Part shown: in pieces, positions 26,905 through 48,203 of the stretch
Layout: each line of letters begins with the position of its first letter
How positions within the stretch are numbered: position 1 is the first letter of the stretch
NCBI RefSeq assembly: GCF_030463565.1
Contig: NC_134646.1
Location: 20,813,296 to 20,877,295, forward strand
Source of the DNA: Pelecanus crispus
Lineage: Eukaryota > Chordata > Aves > Pelecaniformes > Pelecanidae
Length of the DNA: 64,000 bases
Direction: 5' to 3'
Position numbers and translations under genes: made by a program
Notes under the pieces: model-generated
What the model was told of the DNA's origin: nothing
What the model saw: the letters and a program-made list of their open reading frames with translations, nothing else
Database searches by the model: none

Positions 26905-27457
26905 TGTCGTGGTTTAGCCCCAGCCAGCAACTAAGCACCACGCAGCTCACTCCCCCTGCCCCGGTGGGATGGGGGAGAGAATCAGAGGAGTAAGAGTAAG
27001 AAAACTCCTGGGTTGAGATAAGAACAGTTTAATAATTGAATTAAAGTAAAATAGTAATGATAATAGTAACAATAAAATAATAATAATAATATACAGAGCA
27101 AGTGATGCACAATGCAATTGCTCACCACCTGCCAGCTGACACCCAGACAGTTCCCGAGCAGCAATCGCTGCTTCCCGGCCAACCCCCCCCAGTTTCTATA
27201 CTGAGCATGACGTCATATGGTATGGAATAGCCCTTTGGTCGGTTTGGATCAACTATTCTGGCTGTGCCCCCTCCCAGTTTCTTGTGCACTTGGCAGAGCA
27301 CGGGAAGCTGCAAAGTCCTTGACTAGCATAAGCAGTACTTAGCAACAACTAAAACATCAGTGTGTTATCAACATTCTTCTCATTCTAACTCCAAAACACA
27401 GCACTATGCCTGCTATTTAGGAAGAAAATTAACTCTATCCCAGCTGAAACCAGGACA
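26905..27457 (-). mobile_element. solo ERVL-type LTR nested in CR1
   Basis: 553 bases with TG...CA ends, same family and same minus orientation as 21393-21960. Read on the minus strand, the TATA position has decayed (TATAGAAA), but a perfect cAMP-response palindrome TGACGTCA lies just upstream at 27208-27215. The other LTR has TGATGTCA there. The ATT-rich microsatellite is at about 27040-27095. Flanked by the 5-bp duplication CTTCC. It inserted after the CR1. Confidence 0.93.
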
Positions 27458-27462
27458 CTTCC
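27458..27462. repeat. target-site duplication CTTCC, right
   Basis: Exact match to 26900-26904 at the right edge of the nested LTR. Confidence 0.9.
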
Positions 27463-29028
27463 TAAGCCAGGTAATAGACACACCTACCCAAGGGGACGCA
27501 ACACTGGACCTGATGGTTACCAATGCAAGTGAGCTCATCAGTGACATCAAGACCGGAGGCAGCCTGCGCTGCAGTGATCATACACTGGTGGAGCTCACAC
27601 TCCTGAGGAATATGGGAAAAGTGAGCAGTATAGTCAGGACCCTGAATTTTAGAAAAGCAAAATTCCAGCTCTTCAGGGAGTTAGTCAGAAAGACCCCCTG
27701 GGAAATGGTCCTCAGGGGCAGGGGAACAGAACAGAGCTGGCAGATCTTTAAGGACACCTTCCATAGCGTGCAAGACCTTTCAGTCCCCAGGTATAAGAAA
27801 TCAGGCAAGGAAGGGAAGAGACCAGCATGGCTGAGTCAAGACAGGAAAAAAAAAGCAACGGATGTCATCTGTCTGGACTTCTGTAAAGCCTTCAACACAG
27901 TCCCCCACAACATCCTTCTCTCTAAATTGGGGAGATATGGATTTGATGGGTGGACCGTTCTGTGGATAAAGAATTGGTTGGATGGTCGCATCCAGAGGGT
28001 AGTGGTCAACGGCTCGATGTCCAATTGGAGACCGGTGGTGACAAGTGGTGTCCCTCAGGGGTCCGTACTGGGAGAAATGCTGTTTAATATCTTCATCAAT
28101 GACATAGACAGTGGGATCAGGTGCACCCTCAGCAAGTTTGCAGACAACACCAAGCTGAGTGGTGCAGTTGACACGCCAGAAGGATGAGATGTCATCCAGA
28201 GGGACCTGGACAAGCTGGAGAGCTGGGCCTGTGTGAACCTCATGAGGTTCAACAAGGCCAAGTGCAAGGTCCTGCACCTGGGACAGAGCAACCCCCGATA
28301 TCAATACAGGCTGGGGGATGAAGGGATTGAGAGCAGCCCTGCGGAGAAGGACTTGGGGTACAGGTAGATGAAAAGCTGGACATGAGCCAGTGATGTGCGC
28401 TTGCAGCCCAGAAGGCCAACCGAATCCTGGGCTGCATCAAAAGAAGCGTGTCCAGCAGGTCGAGGGAGGTGATTCTGCCCCTCTACTCTGCTCTGGTGAG
28501 ACCTCACCTGTAGTACTGCGTCCATCTCTGGAGCCCTCAGCACAAGAAGGACATGGACCTATTGGAGCGGGTCCAGAAGAGGGTCACAAAAGTGGTCTGA
28601 GGGCTGGAGCACCTCTCCTATGAGGACAGGCTGAGGGAGTTGGGGTTGTTCAGCCTGGAGAAGGGAAGGCTGCAGGGAGACCTTATTGTGGCCTTTCAGT
28701 ACTTAAAGGGGGCCTATAGGAAAGATGGGAATAATCTTTTTAGCAAGGCCTGTTGTGACAGGACAAGGAGTGATGGTTTTAAACTAAAGGAGGAGAGATT
28801 TAGACTGGATATAAGGAAGAAATTTTTTTACAATGAGGGTGGTGAAGCACTGGAACAGGTTGCCCAGAGAGGGAGTGGAGGTCCCATCCCTGGCAACATT
28901 GAAGGTCAGGCTGGATGGGGCTCTGAGCAACCTGATCTGGTTAAAGCTGTCCCTGCTCACTGTAGGGGGGTTGGGCTAGATGATCTCTAAAGGTCCCTTC
29001 CAACCCAAAGCATTCTATGATTCTATGA

Positions 29029-32000
29029 AAACAAAACAGTGGAAATCTACCCTTTCCCCTTGATAGTTCCAGAGTGCTGCTCTTCCCATCACTGCTCTTA
29101 TGAACTGCTGCTTTGTTTTCTCATTGCAGTTGCATGTTTTCAACTTCTACCCATTTGTTATTGCATCTCTCATCCTAGTTTAGTAAACATGCTTTCCATG
29201 GAAGCAAATTGATAGTTAACTCAGCCAGTTCAGGGACTTCTGAAAGAGCTCGATAGCATAAATTCCTCAGGTCCTCCCTAAAAGGCATTTGTCTTTTTTA
29301 AAATCAGACTGACAATGCTTTGCTGTATTGCCCCAATGCTTTAACACCCCTTTTAAAACACATGTATCAAAATTTCAGGCTTATTTCTCTTAATGGTTTT
29401 GCCAGTGCCAATATGCAAGCTAAAAAGCAATGAAATACTAACATACCTATGTCTCATTTGCATGCAGCCATTTCAAGGCCTATTTTGCATTAATGACTCC
29501 CCTCCATCCAGCCTGTCTTGCTTTACCAGTCTGTCCTCACTGTAATGCAGCATCCACAAATATCATTCTATTACCTATTTACTTGCAGACTGTAAATAGA
29601 AATGCTGAGTTGTGGCTGTTTCTAACAAAAGCCCTCAGCAGATCAGGATTCCTTAATCAATAGCTAGTGTAAGATCAGTTCACTAATTCTTATCCTATCA
29701 GCTCTGAACAGCTAACTCTTGCAAACCACAAACTGCTGTGAAGTTGAGTACCTCTTCTCCCCCAAATCTACTACACCTGCACAATTACTTTTTCCAACCC
29801 TAGCACTTCTACTTAATAGACACCACATGGCTTATTTGCTAACATATGTTTTCCTTTAAGCCATACTGAGTTACACTAATACATTCCCATCCTGTAATTC
29901 TTTATTGAGTGAAACTCATTTCACTTTTGATATATTTTCCCTGGGACTACTGACATGATATCAAGCCTACCAATGAGGCCTAAACTAATATGAGCTCCCA
30001 GTCCAGTGATCAATTCCCTTCTGTTTGGCTCTTCACACATGCCACAAAGAGGAGAAACATCACTTACAATCCAAAGGCAAATTTCAGCTAAAAGCAATAC
30101 TTAAAAAAATCAGATTAAACCTGGAATGGATAAAAGTGCTTTTTTGCTGTAGAAGCTGTAGCACTTTTTGCACAGACCAAAATCCTTCTGACTCTGTCTT
30201 GGGTCTTCATTTACCCGTACAGTACAAGTATACATTCTTAGACTATACATATTATATTAGCCCCACTGGCTGGGTGTGCATCCTGAATTCCCAAACAGCC
30301 TCTACCCACACAGAGCCTCCAGGGAAGTCATAATCTTCCCCTCTCTGCTAATCCTCTCCTGTCTGTTAATCTTTATTCTGCAAGGAAGGAAAAAGCATCT
30401 GATCAGAGGAGATGCCCTCAGGTTAGGGGAGCATGTATTAAGCTCCCATAGGTCAAAGCTACTAGTCAGCAGCTGGTAAAAGAGGCTTACAAAGGTAGCT
30501 CTAGATTTCCAGCCCCATCTCTCAGCACTGCTTTAAGCAAAAGGAAATGCAGTATATCAAGCTACAGCTTTAGTTAAATATATAGCTTCTGTTCTTAAAA
30601 AGTCTGTAAAAAAGCCTTTAGTGGAGGGTTAACAGTCAGCAACTCTTTATTCTATACACACCATTGTATTGTCTTTTTTTCTCTGTACAAAACAAAACCT
30701 ATGAATTAGGATCAAGTTTGGATATGTTTGTTTTTGAAAATTTTAAACTTTTTACCACAGAAATAACCTGAACTCAAGCTTTTGAAAACAGCTCTAAGAG
30801 CTTCTTTATATGGAAGACTTCGAATTGTGTTTCAGCATCCAGCCTCCCACTACAATACACTCTCAAATATTGTTGCCTCCTCTTTTGTCTGTACTTGCCT
30901 TCATTTAACACTTAAAACAGTATCACACCATATCAGTGCTTTAAGTCCCCACAGTGCTGCAAAATGGATGTGAACAGAGTAACACAACACAGGCGAGAAC
31001 AGACAAGCACTACCTTTTTCTATTTTTAATCCACAATTTTTCTAAATCTTATTTTGAGTCTCTGTGATTACTCAATGTATATAGTTTTGCAAGTGTAGGC
31101 TTTGCAAGAGGCCTGGCATCTCACCTGGGGAACAATGGGACTTGTACCTTAGGATGTACTTCACTTTCAAAAATATAACAAAAAAGGAAACAGCGCAGGC
31201 TTGGAGCACATTCAAGTGACAAGGCATCTTACAGAGATTGTGGTACTTTAAAAAACTCTCCAGCTGTTCCTCCCCATTTTTAGCCATTACTGTAAAGCAA
31301 AAGTACATAACCACAATTATCTGTTTCCACATAATAAACATGCTAATTCAAAGAACAAAAACCTAGTCATATTATTGCCTATAATGCTAGAGGCTATGAG
31401 GAGTCACGATGAAATGCCATACCCAGCATGGCTAAACAAGGTAGTAGTAACTATAGAAAGTGACTATTCCCCATTCTTCAGAGCAGAGAATTATAGCTGG
31501 TAGTGGATTTTGACCATATGAAACAGTTAAAGAATAGTACACCTTACCATTTCCCTCTAATTTTACAGTTACTGCAGTAACTTGGGACTGTCCATATGTA
31601 GTGGAGTCCAGCTAGGCAGAATATGCTGGAGAATGCAGCCTTCATGCTTCCTGGCTTTTTAAAACACTCAGTAAGAACTACTGCAAATCATTACATGATG
31701 CTTTAATGGCGCTCAGGTATGTAACCACAGTGCATGTTTTAAAAGCAAAGTCACAGCAACAGTGCAGTGTTTTGTATCCAGAAATGATCAGGTACTCAGA
31801 TACCATTCCTTGAAGTCCCATATGGGCAAAAATGGAAGCATGTATGTACCCTCAAGCGTAGAAGTTGCAACAATGATTACAGCGTTTGAAAGCCCACAAA
31901 AAGATAACCACACCAGGCCTCACCCTGAATTACATGGTAACTGTTAATACCTGTTTTCCTCAATCATTCCCAAAAAACATTCCACACATGCTACGCTATG

Positions 32001-35000
32001 AAAACATTTTACTAATTACTTGCTTTATAGCATCGTAACAAGCAAAAAGGAAATTAAGACACACTTCTGATTTAGCTCAGAATAAATACACTGGCAACCT
32101 GGTTCTCCCTAGAGAATGGGAATTGAGACTGCCATGATAATAGTATTAGAGCAAAGAATTTCTCTTTCCATTTAACAAAAAAAAAGAAACTAAACAAATT
32201 TTGCAATAATGAAAGCAAGAAACAGCAAATACTGAATAAATACATGAAAAAGACAGCTGTCTTTTTAATAGCAGTTTATCAGAAGCCACCAAGCTGGTGA
32301 GACACATGGTGAGCTAGCTTACTGCATCATTTCAGGCAAACAATGTAATTAAAGTGCACTTGAATCAACTCAGCACAGTTGATAAAATAAGCAGTTCCTT
32401 AAATAAAAGCAAGAGTGGAATAGATTGAACACTTTAGAACCTTCCCTCATTAAGTACAAACTCATCTTTCAGACCTCCCCTTATCATGTACAAATACATC
32501 AGTGACATCAGTTCTCCCACAAACATAATGAACATACTGAAAAAGATGCAGGTAGCTAACAGCAAGGCTAAAGCTATTCAGCAGCCTACTCTTCATTAAA
32601 GCCCCATCATAAAATGCTCCAGATTCAGAAATTCCCCACCCTACAAAACCCCAACACTTAGCAATGTAAGAAACAACATACATAGAGCACTCAGAAACAT
32701 ATTTCTTCTTAGAGTTTTGGAAAAAATGACTAAGTAGCTTACAGTAATGTAAAAAAACGCTAAGAAAATAATGGAAAAAATACTTTTGAAAAATACCTGA
32801 TTATCCTCTTTCTAAAACAGAAAAAATAACAATATACTGACCAATCCAAGGAAAACTCTACCTAGCCTACACTACAAGCTTATATAAACTTAGAGTAATC
32901 TGGCGCAAAGCCAAGGCTCCAATTAACAGGAGGGTCACATTAGTTAAAAGCAGCTGGAGAAAGACCCAAATAAGTTGCTTGAAAAGAAAATATTTAGGTT
33001 GTTATGATTTTACAGGTTTTAAACAGGTGAGTGATATGTTGTTATAGTTCAACATATAATAAAGTTACAGGTTTTTTAAGTAGCTGTTAGCATGTGTGAG
33101 AGGTTTTTTGATAGTATTAAGCAGTTGATAAAAACTCAGTCTTGTTATAAGAGGAAGAGTTCATTTACAGGTATCTGATTTAGACTAATAATTAGACTGG
33201 GGAGGAAGAATATAAGTATGAATATTGTTTTATTAGTATGCAGCACATAAAAGTAGCATGTTCTACTTTGGTAATATTCAACCTTGTTTCTAAGTGTATA
33301 TATTTTGGATTTTATCTTAGGTGTCTTGAGATTGTTAAGATCTGAAATAAAAAAGGATTCATAGCTGGCAATGAAACTCTAGGCTATTTGAATATATCTT
33401 TTTATTTTTCTATTAAATAATTTTTTTTTTAGTGTGACAGGAATACACCTAGTTACTCAGGCAATAAAAACGTTCTGGCAAAACAGCACAGACAGCCTTA
33501 CTACTAGATTAGCTGTCCAGGTTGGTTTTTTAACATTGTGGTTAAAAAAAAAAAAACCAAACCAAAACTCTCTTCTGGTGTTCTGGTCTTGTTTTTTCTT
33601 AAATAAATGGTCATCACTTCAAATTTATGCTGTTGTAATAAAATGAATGTTGTATACTCACTAAGAATCAATCAAGGCTGACTGCCTAATTTTTGGTCTA
33701 ATGTTCTTAGTCTGGTAATTTTTTTTTACTTTGCTTTTGGGTTATCTTTTGCAATGGATAACAAAGTTTGAGTAGTAACTACTATAAAGAATAAAAACAT
33801 CATTTCATAGAGAAGTCATTGATCATGTGTAAAACAAAGTCTCTAAGCTTTAAAAAAAATTGGAGAGGGATTTGCATGGGTGTTGTCTCCCACATTGTTT
33901 TCAGATTTCTTCATAGAAGTCCTTTTTACTAGATAAATGCAATTCAGTGTACTAAGCTTTACTGAAAAAATTGTAAAACCATCAAGACCTCATGAATGCC
34001 AAGTTCAGTCCCAAACTATACTTAAAAGCATATTATATATTGTTTTGAATCAGTCTGCAAAGCCCAGTGGCTTTAATTTGTTCTTCCATGCATGCTACAG
34101 TTGAACACTGGGAATGTGCTGGTAGTCCTCCACAAGAGCTAAGGCCTCTACATTAGTTATGTGAGCTTAGCTCTATCTAGTGGGAAGCTGCTGGTTTTGG
34201 CTCTGCATTAAGGCAGGCCCCGGCTGAAGTGGGAAGGATACCCAGGCCAGCAGTGGGGTGTGGGTTCAGAGGGGTTAGCACTGCCCTGTCCACATGTTCT
34301 ATTAGCTGATCACTGGTTATCTGTTTTGGAGGCTAGAGTTGGACACTTGGGTTTCTTCTCTCAGAAATCCTTCATTAGATCTGTTTATTGCTTTCCAGAA
34401 GTCACTCCTGGCCCACAGGGAGAAAAGATACTCCACAAAGCAGCTGTGAAAACACCCTGTCATGGTTTTTTAGAACTGCCTTCTCCCTTAAGTAGCAGAT
34501 TGAAGCAGCAAATGCCCTAAATTGGGATGTATATCAATGGCATACATAGCACACCTCCATCTGCAAAGGGCATGCTCCCAAGAGAAGAGCTGTGTGCAGC
34601 ATTCAGTGTGACTTGCTCTTCAACATTTAAAAAAAACCTCTGTAAGACAAGTAAGAAGAAAACCAACAAGCTCCAGACTAATCGTGACCATGTCCACATT
34701 TCTCTTGAAAGGAGAGAAAATTCTCACCCAGTACTGCTTTGAACAAGTTACAAGTAATTTCACTTGAAAATACATGGTCAAAATACTCCTCAGCCTTGAG
34801 AAGGAACACCATTTATATCACCATTTTGCTCTTCCTTTTCTGATGCTGTTGGACTAAGATGTGCACGAATACTTGCATAGTGAAGAATAACATTATAATT
34901 GGGTCTAAACTCACTTGACAGTTTCTTACTGAGTAGTAGTGGCAAGGCACCTTGAAACAAGACACTCTATGAATCTAGACAAGTGTAGTAAGTATAGCAA

Positions 35001-37811
35001 CTGTACATGCTTTCTATATTCTTTCCTGTACTAAAGAATTTGATTTGATAGCAAATACTTGCTGCTGTAAAATTATTTGAAAGAGCAGTGATGTGCTGTC
35101 ACCCTGAGCTTGACATCCTGAAACCTTGTGAATTCCTTTCCTCAGGGATGTTTGCCTTGTCATAAAACTTGGTTTTGTTTCTGTAAGCAGTTAAAGAATT
35201 GAAAAGTATGAAGTTGCTTGGATGCAAGGTATGCAGCTAGATAGGCGATTGAGCGAATGGAGCTTCCAACAGAATGGAGATAACAAAGCATAAAAGCCTT
35301 CTGAAGACTCAAATGTTTATCATGTTTTTTAAACATCAACAGCAGAAATGGAAAGAGTAGCTAAATCTATTAAAATTCTGTGAATGCCAATATCACTAAA
35401 TGTTTCACTTAAAAAAAAAAAAGTTACATATTTACTAATAGCAAATACATTTTCAGGCTGCTATCTTTCCTATGTCAGTTCCAGTACTAGGCAAATCCTT
35501 GTTGTTTGTTTTTGTTTGGGAAACAGTGCCTTCCTCCACAACTGTTGCTTTCATATTTAGATGGTTCTGAAATTGTTTTTTCTCCCAGATTGGAACAGTG
35601 AAATGAGTGAAATCTTGGCAATTAATATTTTGTTGCAATAGGGCTAAATTTTGCTTAATGCAAAACCATGAATTCATCTCCTTGTAGGATTCAACAAATA
35701 AGAGCTTGTACATCCAACTTAAGCCCAAATCCCTATATAACGTAAGTTTCACAGGTCACTGAAGTATTGCAGGGCAAAAGAGAATATAAACAAAGTCAAA
35801 ATATAAGTGATTATTTCTGGATAAATCAGGCAAACAATGAACCTGCTCTAAAGAAATGAGACAGGATGTCTGATCCTCTGTAAAACAGCTGTTAACCAAG
35901 GTTCCACTGCAAATCTCACGCTGTAATGGTAAGACTAGTTAAGGGAGTGAATTTACCACATCACTTGAAGTTTCTATTTTAATCATGAAGTAAGTCCCTG
36001 CACTTCAATGAACTGATCAAAAAGCTGATCATGATTTTTAATTGTATGGGTTTTTTTCTGCTGATACGAGATTACTACTTGAGTAATTACTAATTAGATA
36101 CTGTGTATCTAACTGTCTTACCCTGTCTACATAAATGTTTTGACACTTGTTTAAAGTAATTGTGAGAGTTGAGAAGAAAAAAGGTTATCTGGAAATAAAA
36201 GAAACTATCCAATGAATAGCCAAAGCCAGCTCTGAGTTCTGTCACTGTTGACTTGGAAAATGCAGTACAGCAAAGATGCGTACAGTGCACTCAGGACTTG
36301 CTCGTGGTCAGCTTGGCTTTTACTGCCATCTACTGAAATACCAGCATCTCTCCTGTAACCAATAAATTATTTACATCTGCTGTGTTAGAGGGTAATGCAG
36401 GAGGCTATTTAGTAAGACAGATGACCCTTGTGGGTATTGGAGGTGAATGTCCAGAGTGCCAGACACCAACCATAGTAGACAGAGACCCTTATACTGGACT
36501 ACATCAACCCACACTGAAGGACAACAGCCACTCAACCTCTATCTGTAATAAGGATCTGGAAAGTCTTCCACCTCTGCTCTTTTACAGTAAACTTGTTAAG
36601 AGGTGGGCAGCTCCTTCCTGCTCCCACAGCTGCTCTGTCACCACTCCCCCTCCCAGAGAAACTAAAGAATGCTACCAACTGGGAGCCATCATAACTTACT
36701 TGGCCAGCTGTTTTGGGACTCAGAAATTATCACCTGCCAGGTTGACAGAAGTCCATCCTATTTATGGATGAACCACCCTTCACTAGGCTCTTGGCTTTGC
36801 TAAAAATCTAACAGCACTACAAATCTAAATGCATAAAAATGTTTAAAAAAAAAAAAAAAGGGCAAAACAAAAATCAAGGCATTACGGTTGTGGATTAAGC
36901 TAAAACCTTTGACTTGAGAAGACATCAACATCTTCCAGATTTTAAGACAAAAAGACTAGGATGAACATGGACTGAAAACTCAGTAGTAGTATTACTACTT
37001 GACTGAAATGAAAAAGGAGCTAAGGTAATTCACATCAAAGCTGGAATTACAACCTGAACGAAATCACCTCAAACTAAAACATAACCTCTGGACAGGAACA
37101 GCTATTGATGAAACTCTCCATTACCAGAAGAGCTCTCTGTGAAAACCTCTCCAGCAAATCACACAGTAAGACTCTGGCAGACCATAAGGATGGGTAAAGA
37201 GTGCACAACTCCAGACTGATAAACAGCAGAAGGACCACTTTGACACTTTGTTGCTGTGCATAAGCATTACAAGTTAGTCCTGCTTATCACGACACCTTTA
37301 CCTAGTGGTCGTATCTCATTATGTAAGTAAGCTGCACAGTATTCTCCAGCCACTTGTTGCAGAAGGTGATTAATCTTTTGTAGAGCAGAATCCCTACCTG
37401 TCAGAGTGTCATTACACCTGCAGTTCCAAAAAAACCCACTATGGATACTTTTGTAAAATTACTAATTCATGCTCACCTAGAAAATGAAACAAAGAGCATG
37501 CTTGGCTTACCTTACTTGGCATGTGCTATGTTCTCATCACTCACCGTATCATTGCAACAAACTCTCTTGGGAACACTGGTCTTTACCCCATCTCTCAGCA
37601 CAGATAACCCTGTGCCCTGCTGCACCAATGCAGGAGAAGGGTCAGTATTTCCTTCAGTTAAGATTTCAGACTTGCGTTTTATAAGCAGAGAAGGAAAACA
37701 AAATGGTTTTCATTTAGCCTTTTCAGGGGCTGAAACTGACAATTCAAAAAATTCAACTTATTTCAAGTTACTGCTTAAGAAAAAAAACCCAGGTCCCTGA
37801 AACACTTAAAC
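29029..37811. other. intergenic sequence downstream of COPS4, no gene seen (about 8.8 kb)
   Basis: AT-rich, with several homopolymer stretches (for example A runs near 33545-33556 and 36844-36859). Open frames up to 129 codons (36382-36771, plus) lack any recognised domain or consistent splice context. The region lies past the COPS4 poly(A) signal, so it is probably intergenic. Confidence 0.45.
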
Positions 37812-38240
37812 CAAATGGCTCATTCCAGCCTTTATTAGAATAATTACAACTAAAAGAAACATGGCACTTATTTTCACAGCAGGACAAGCATCACAGGAAG
37901 TACTGGGCTACAAAGCTATGGCAATACAGTGGGGAAAAAAAAATTAAATAAACCAAAACTAAAGCTTGCTGCAGTCATTACAGCTTCTTCTATGTGGAAA
38001 CCACAGCTTTCAGCACAGCAGAGTACAATGCAGAGGCAGCAACAGCATTACTCTATGCTCAGAGAGCTGCGGGACTGTCACATCAAACACGGTATCACCT
38101 AATTGTGTCCTAAGCCAGAGTGAAAGCAGAAGGTGGGGAAATGAAGGTCGGTTATTCTTTTGATTCACAGTCCTAACTCAGTTCCCTTCTTCCAGCACAG
38201 CAGGCAGTTGATTGCCTCCATTCAGATGATAGCTGCATAG
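37812..38240 (-). other. COPS4: COPS4 3' untranslated region
   Basis: Sequence from the COPS4 stop codon to a point about 20 bases past the first good AATAAA on the minus strand. The cleavage site is inferred from that signal and the T-rich, GT-containing sequence beyond it. The length of about 430 bases is an estimate, and longer isoforms are possible. Confidence 0.6.
37831..37836 (-). terminator. COPS4: COPS4 polyadenylation signal AATAAA
   Basis: Canonical AATAAA read on the minus strand, about 400 bases after the stop codon and followed by a T/GT-rich stretch, as expected of a cleavage and polyadenylation site. Confidence 0.6.
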
Positions 38241-47562
<9,322 letters not shown>

Positions 47563-47776
47563 CTTCGCCGACCCGCCGCCGTCCCCCTCGCGCGCCGCAG
47601 ACTTCCTCCTACCATAGAGCCGCGCCGCCGGCAGGCTAGAGGGGGCTCCGCGCGGCGGCGTCACGTGGCAGGGAGCGTCCGCGCGGGCAGAGCTCGGCCG
47701 CAGGGCTAAAGCTCGGGCGGGCACCACGCACACCTCCCCCCGGGGCCGCAGGGCGGCACTTATAGAGATATCTACG

Positions 47777-47811
47777 TATATAATCGCGCGCGGGTGTGTG
47801 CACGCGCGTGT
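47777..47811. promoter_or_regulatory. AT pocket with TATATAAT beside Z-DNA-prone tract
   Basis: Within the CpG island a small AT-rich pocket contains TATATAAT (47777-47784). It is followed immediately by alternating purine-pyrimidine DNA (CGCGCGCG at 47785-47792, then GTGTGTGCACGCGCGTGT at 47794-47811). The arrangement is visible; any function is inference. Confidence 0.5.
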
Positions 47812-47865
47812 CGGCGGCCTCAGTGTGGGCCAAGGCTGGGTCCTCCTCGAGTGGCGCGCGCGGAC

Positions 47866-47909
47866 CCGGAAGCGGGCGGCCCGGTGCGGGCGGGGCGGGC
47901 CCGGAAGCG
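47866..47909 (+). promoter_or_regulatory. two ETS/GABPA-type sites with GC boxes
   Basis: CCGGAAGCG occurs at 47866-47874 and again at 47901-47909, 35 bases apart and in the same orientation, with GGGCGGGGC GC boxes next to them. Paired ETS sites are typical of divergent housekeeping promoters. They lie between the COPS4 start and the presumed LIN54 first exon. Confidence 0.65.
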
Positions 47910-48007
47910 CGGGGCGGGGCGGCGTGGCGCGCGCGCGGGGCGCTGCGCCGGCGGTTGCCAGGGCGGCGCGGCGCAGTATTATGGGATGCGGCGGGGGAAT
48001 GGCGCGG

Positions 48008-48023
48008 GGCGCGTGATTTTGAA
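48008..48023 (+). promoter_or_regulatory. LIN54: CDE/CHR-like cell-cycle element
   Basis: GGCGCG, a 4-base spacer TGAT, then TTTGAA. The CHR consensus is TTTGAA (TTYGAA) and it is bound by LIN54 within the DREAM and MuvB complexes. A GC-rich CDE four bases upstream is the arrangement known from cyclin A, CDC25C and related G2/M promoters. It sits just upstream of the presumed LIN54 first exon. The sequence match is direct; the function is inferred. Confidence 0.55.
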
Positions 48024-48039
48024 CAAACACGGCGGCTTC

Positions 48040-48191
48040 GTTGCGGGCGCTGCCGCCGCCGCGGCCGCCGGGCGCGGTAGCGGAGGGGAGGGGGCTGGCG
48101 GGAGCGCGGAGGGCGTGCGGCGACGGCGGCGGCGAGAGGCATCGGTAGCGGCGGCAGCGGCGGAGGAGGAGGAAGAGCGCCCGCCCGCCCG
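48040..48191 (+). other. LIN54: presumed LIN54 non-coding first exon (upstream version)
   Basis: GC-rich sequence ending in a strong donor, CCCG|GTGAGT at 48191/48192, read to the right and divergent from COPS4. LIN54 encodes the DNA-binding MuvB subunit with two cysteine-rich CXC domains. In vertebrates its first exon is non-coding, which fits the absence of coding sequence here. The left edge is a guess, as no transcription start can be read from sequence. The gene identity rests on known synteny alone. Confidence 0.5.
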
Positions 48192-48203
48192 GTGAGTGCG
48201 AGG

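Larger units (their letters stand above)
26378..28990 (+). pseudogene. broken CR1 ORF2 (endonuclease-RT), deleted and interrupted
   Basis: Endonuclease signatures near the start: TNAHSMGNN (about 26431-26457) and ITETWWD (about 26503-26526). A frameshift falls near 26595-26620, after which ALYIKKSIQCEEL continues in another frame. After the LTR the frame resumes at [21 protein letters not shown] and runs through [11 protein letters not shown] to RPAWLSQD near 27840. There it is joined abruptly, across an A-rich junction (27846-27855), to [17 protein letters not shown], which belongs more than 200 residues later in intact ORF2. FADD reads FADN, and a TGA at 28185-28187 follows DTPEG. Later parts ([24 protein letters not shown]) are readable in further frames. 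It is inactive. Confidence 0.88.
26135..29028 (+). mobile_element. CR1 LINE with endonuclease and RT parts, split by an LTR
   Basis: Plus-oriented CR1 starting near 26135 (GGGCTTTAAACTAGAT) just upstream of the ORF2 endonuclease and ending near 29028 in CATTCTATGATTCTATGA. The tail (AGGTCCCTTCCAACCC) differs from that of the two left copies, so this is another CR1 subfamily. It is interrupted by a solo LTR at 26905-27457 and has lost the region between the endonuclease C-terminus and the YLDF motif of the RT. About 2.3 kb of CR1 sequence remains. Confidence 0.92.

Noticed and set aside
26905-27457. Possible full endogenous retrovirus
   Set aside because: Only a single LTR is present here, with CR1 sequence directly on both sides and matching 5-bp duplications. 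No gag, pol or env remains were seen near either LTR. The 5 kb between the two LTRs is partly CR1 and otherwise unrecognised, and each LTR has its own target duplication.
36382-36771. 129-codon plus-strand frame
   Set aside because: No recognised domain, no repeat origin and no splice context. Its length is compatible with chance.
5271-37811. PLAC8, expected next to COPS4 from mammalian synteny
   Set aside because: Looked for its cysteine-rich exons by eye on the plus strand and found none. It may lie outside the window. Small exons could be missed without a protein search.
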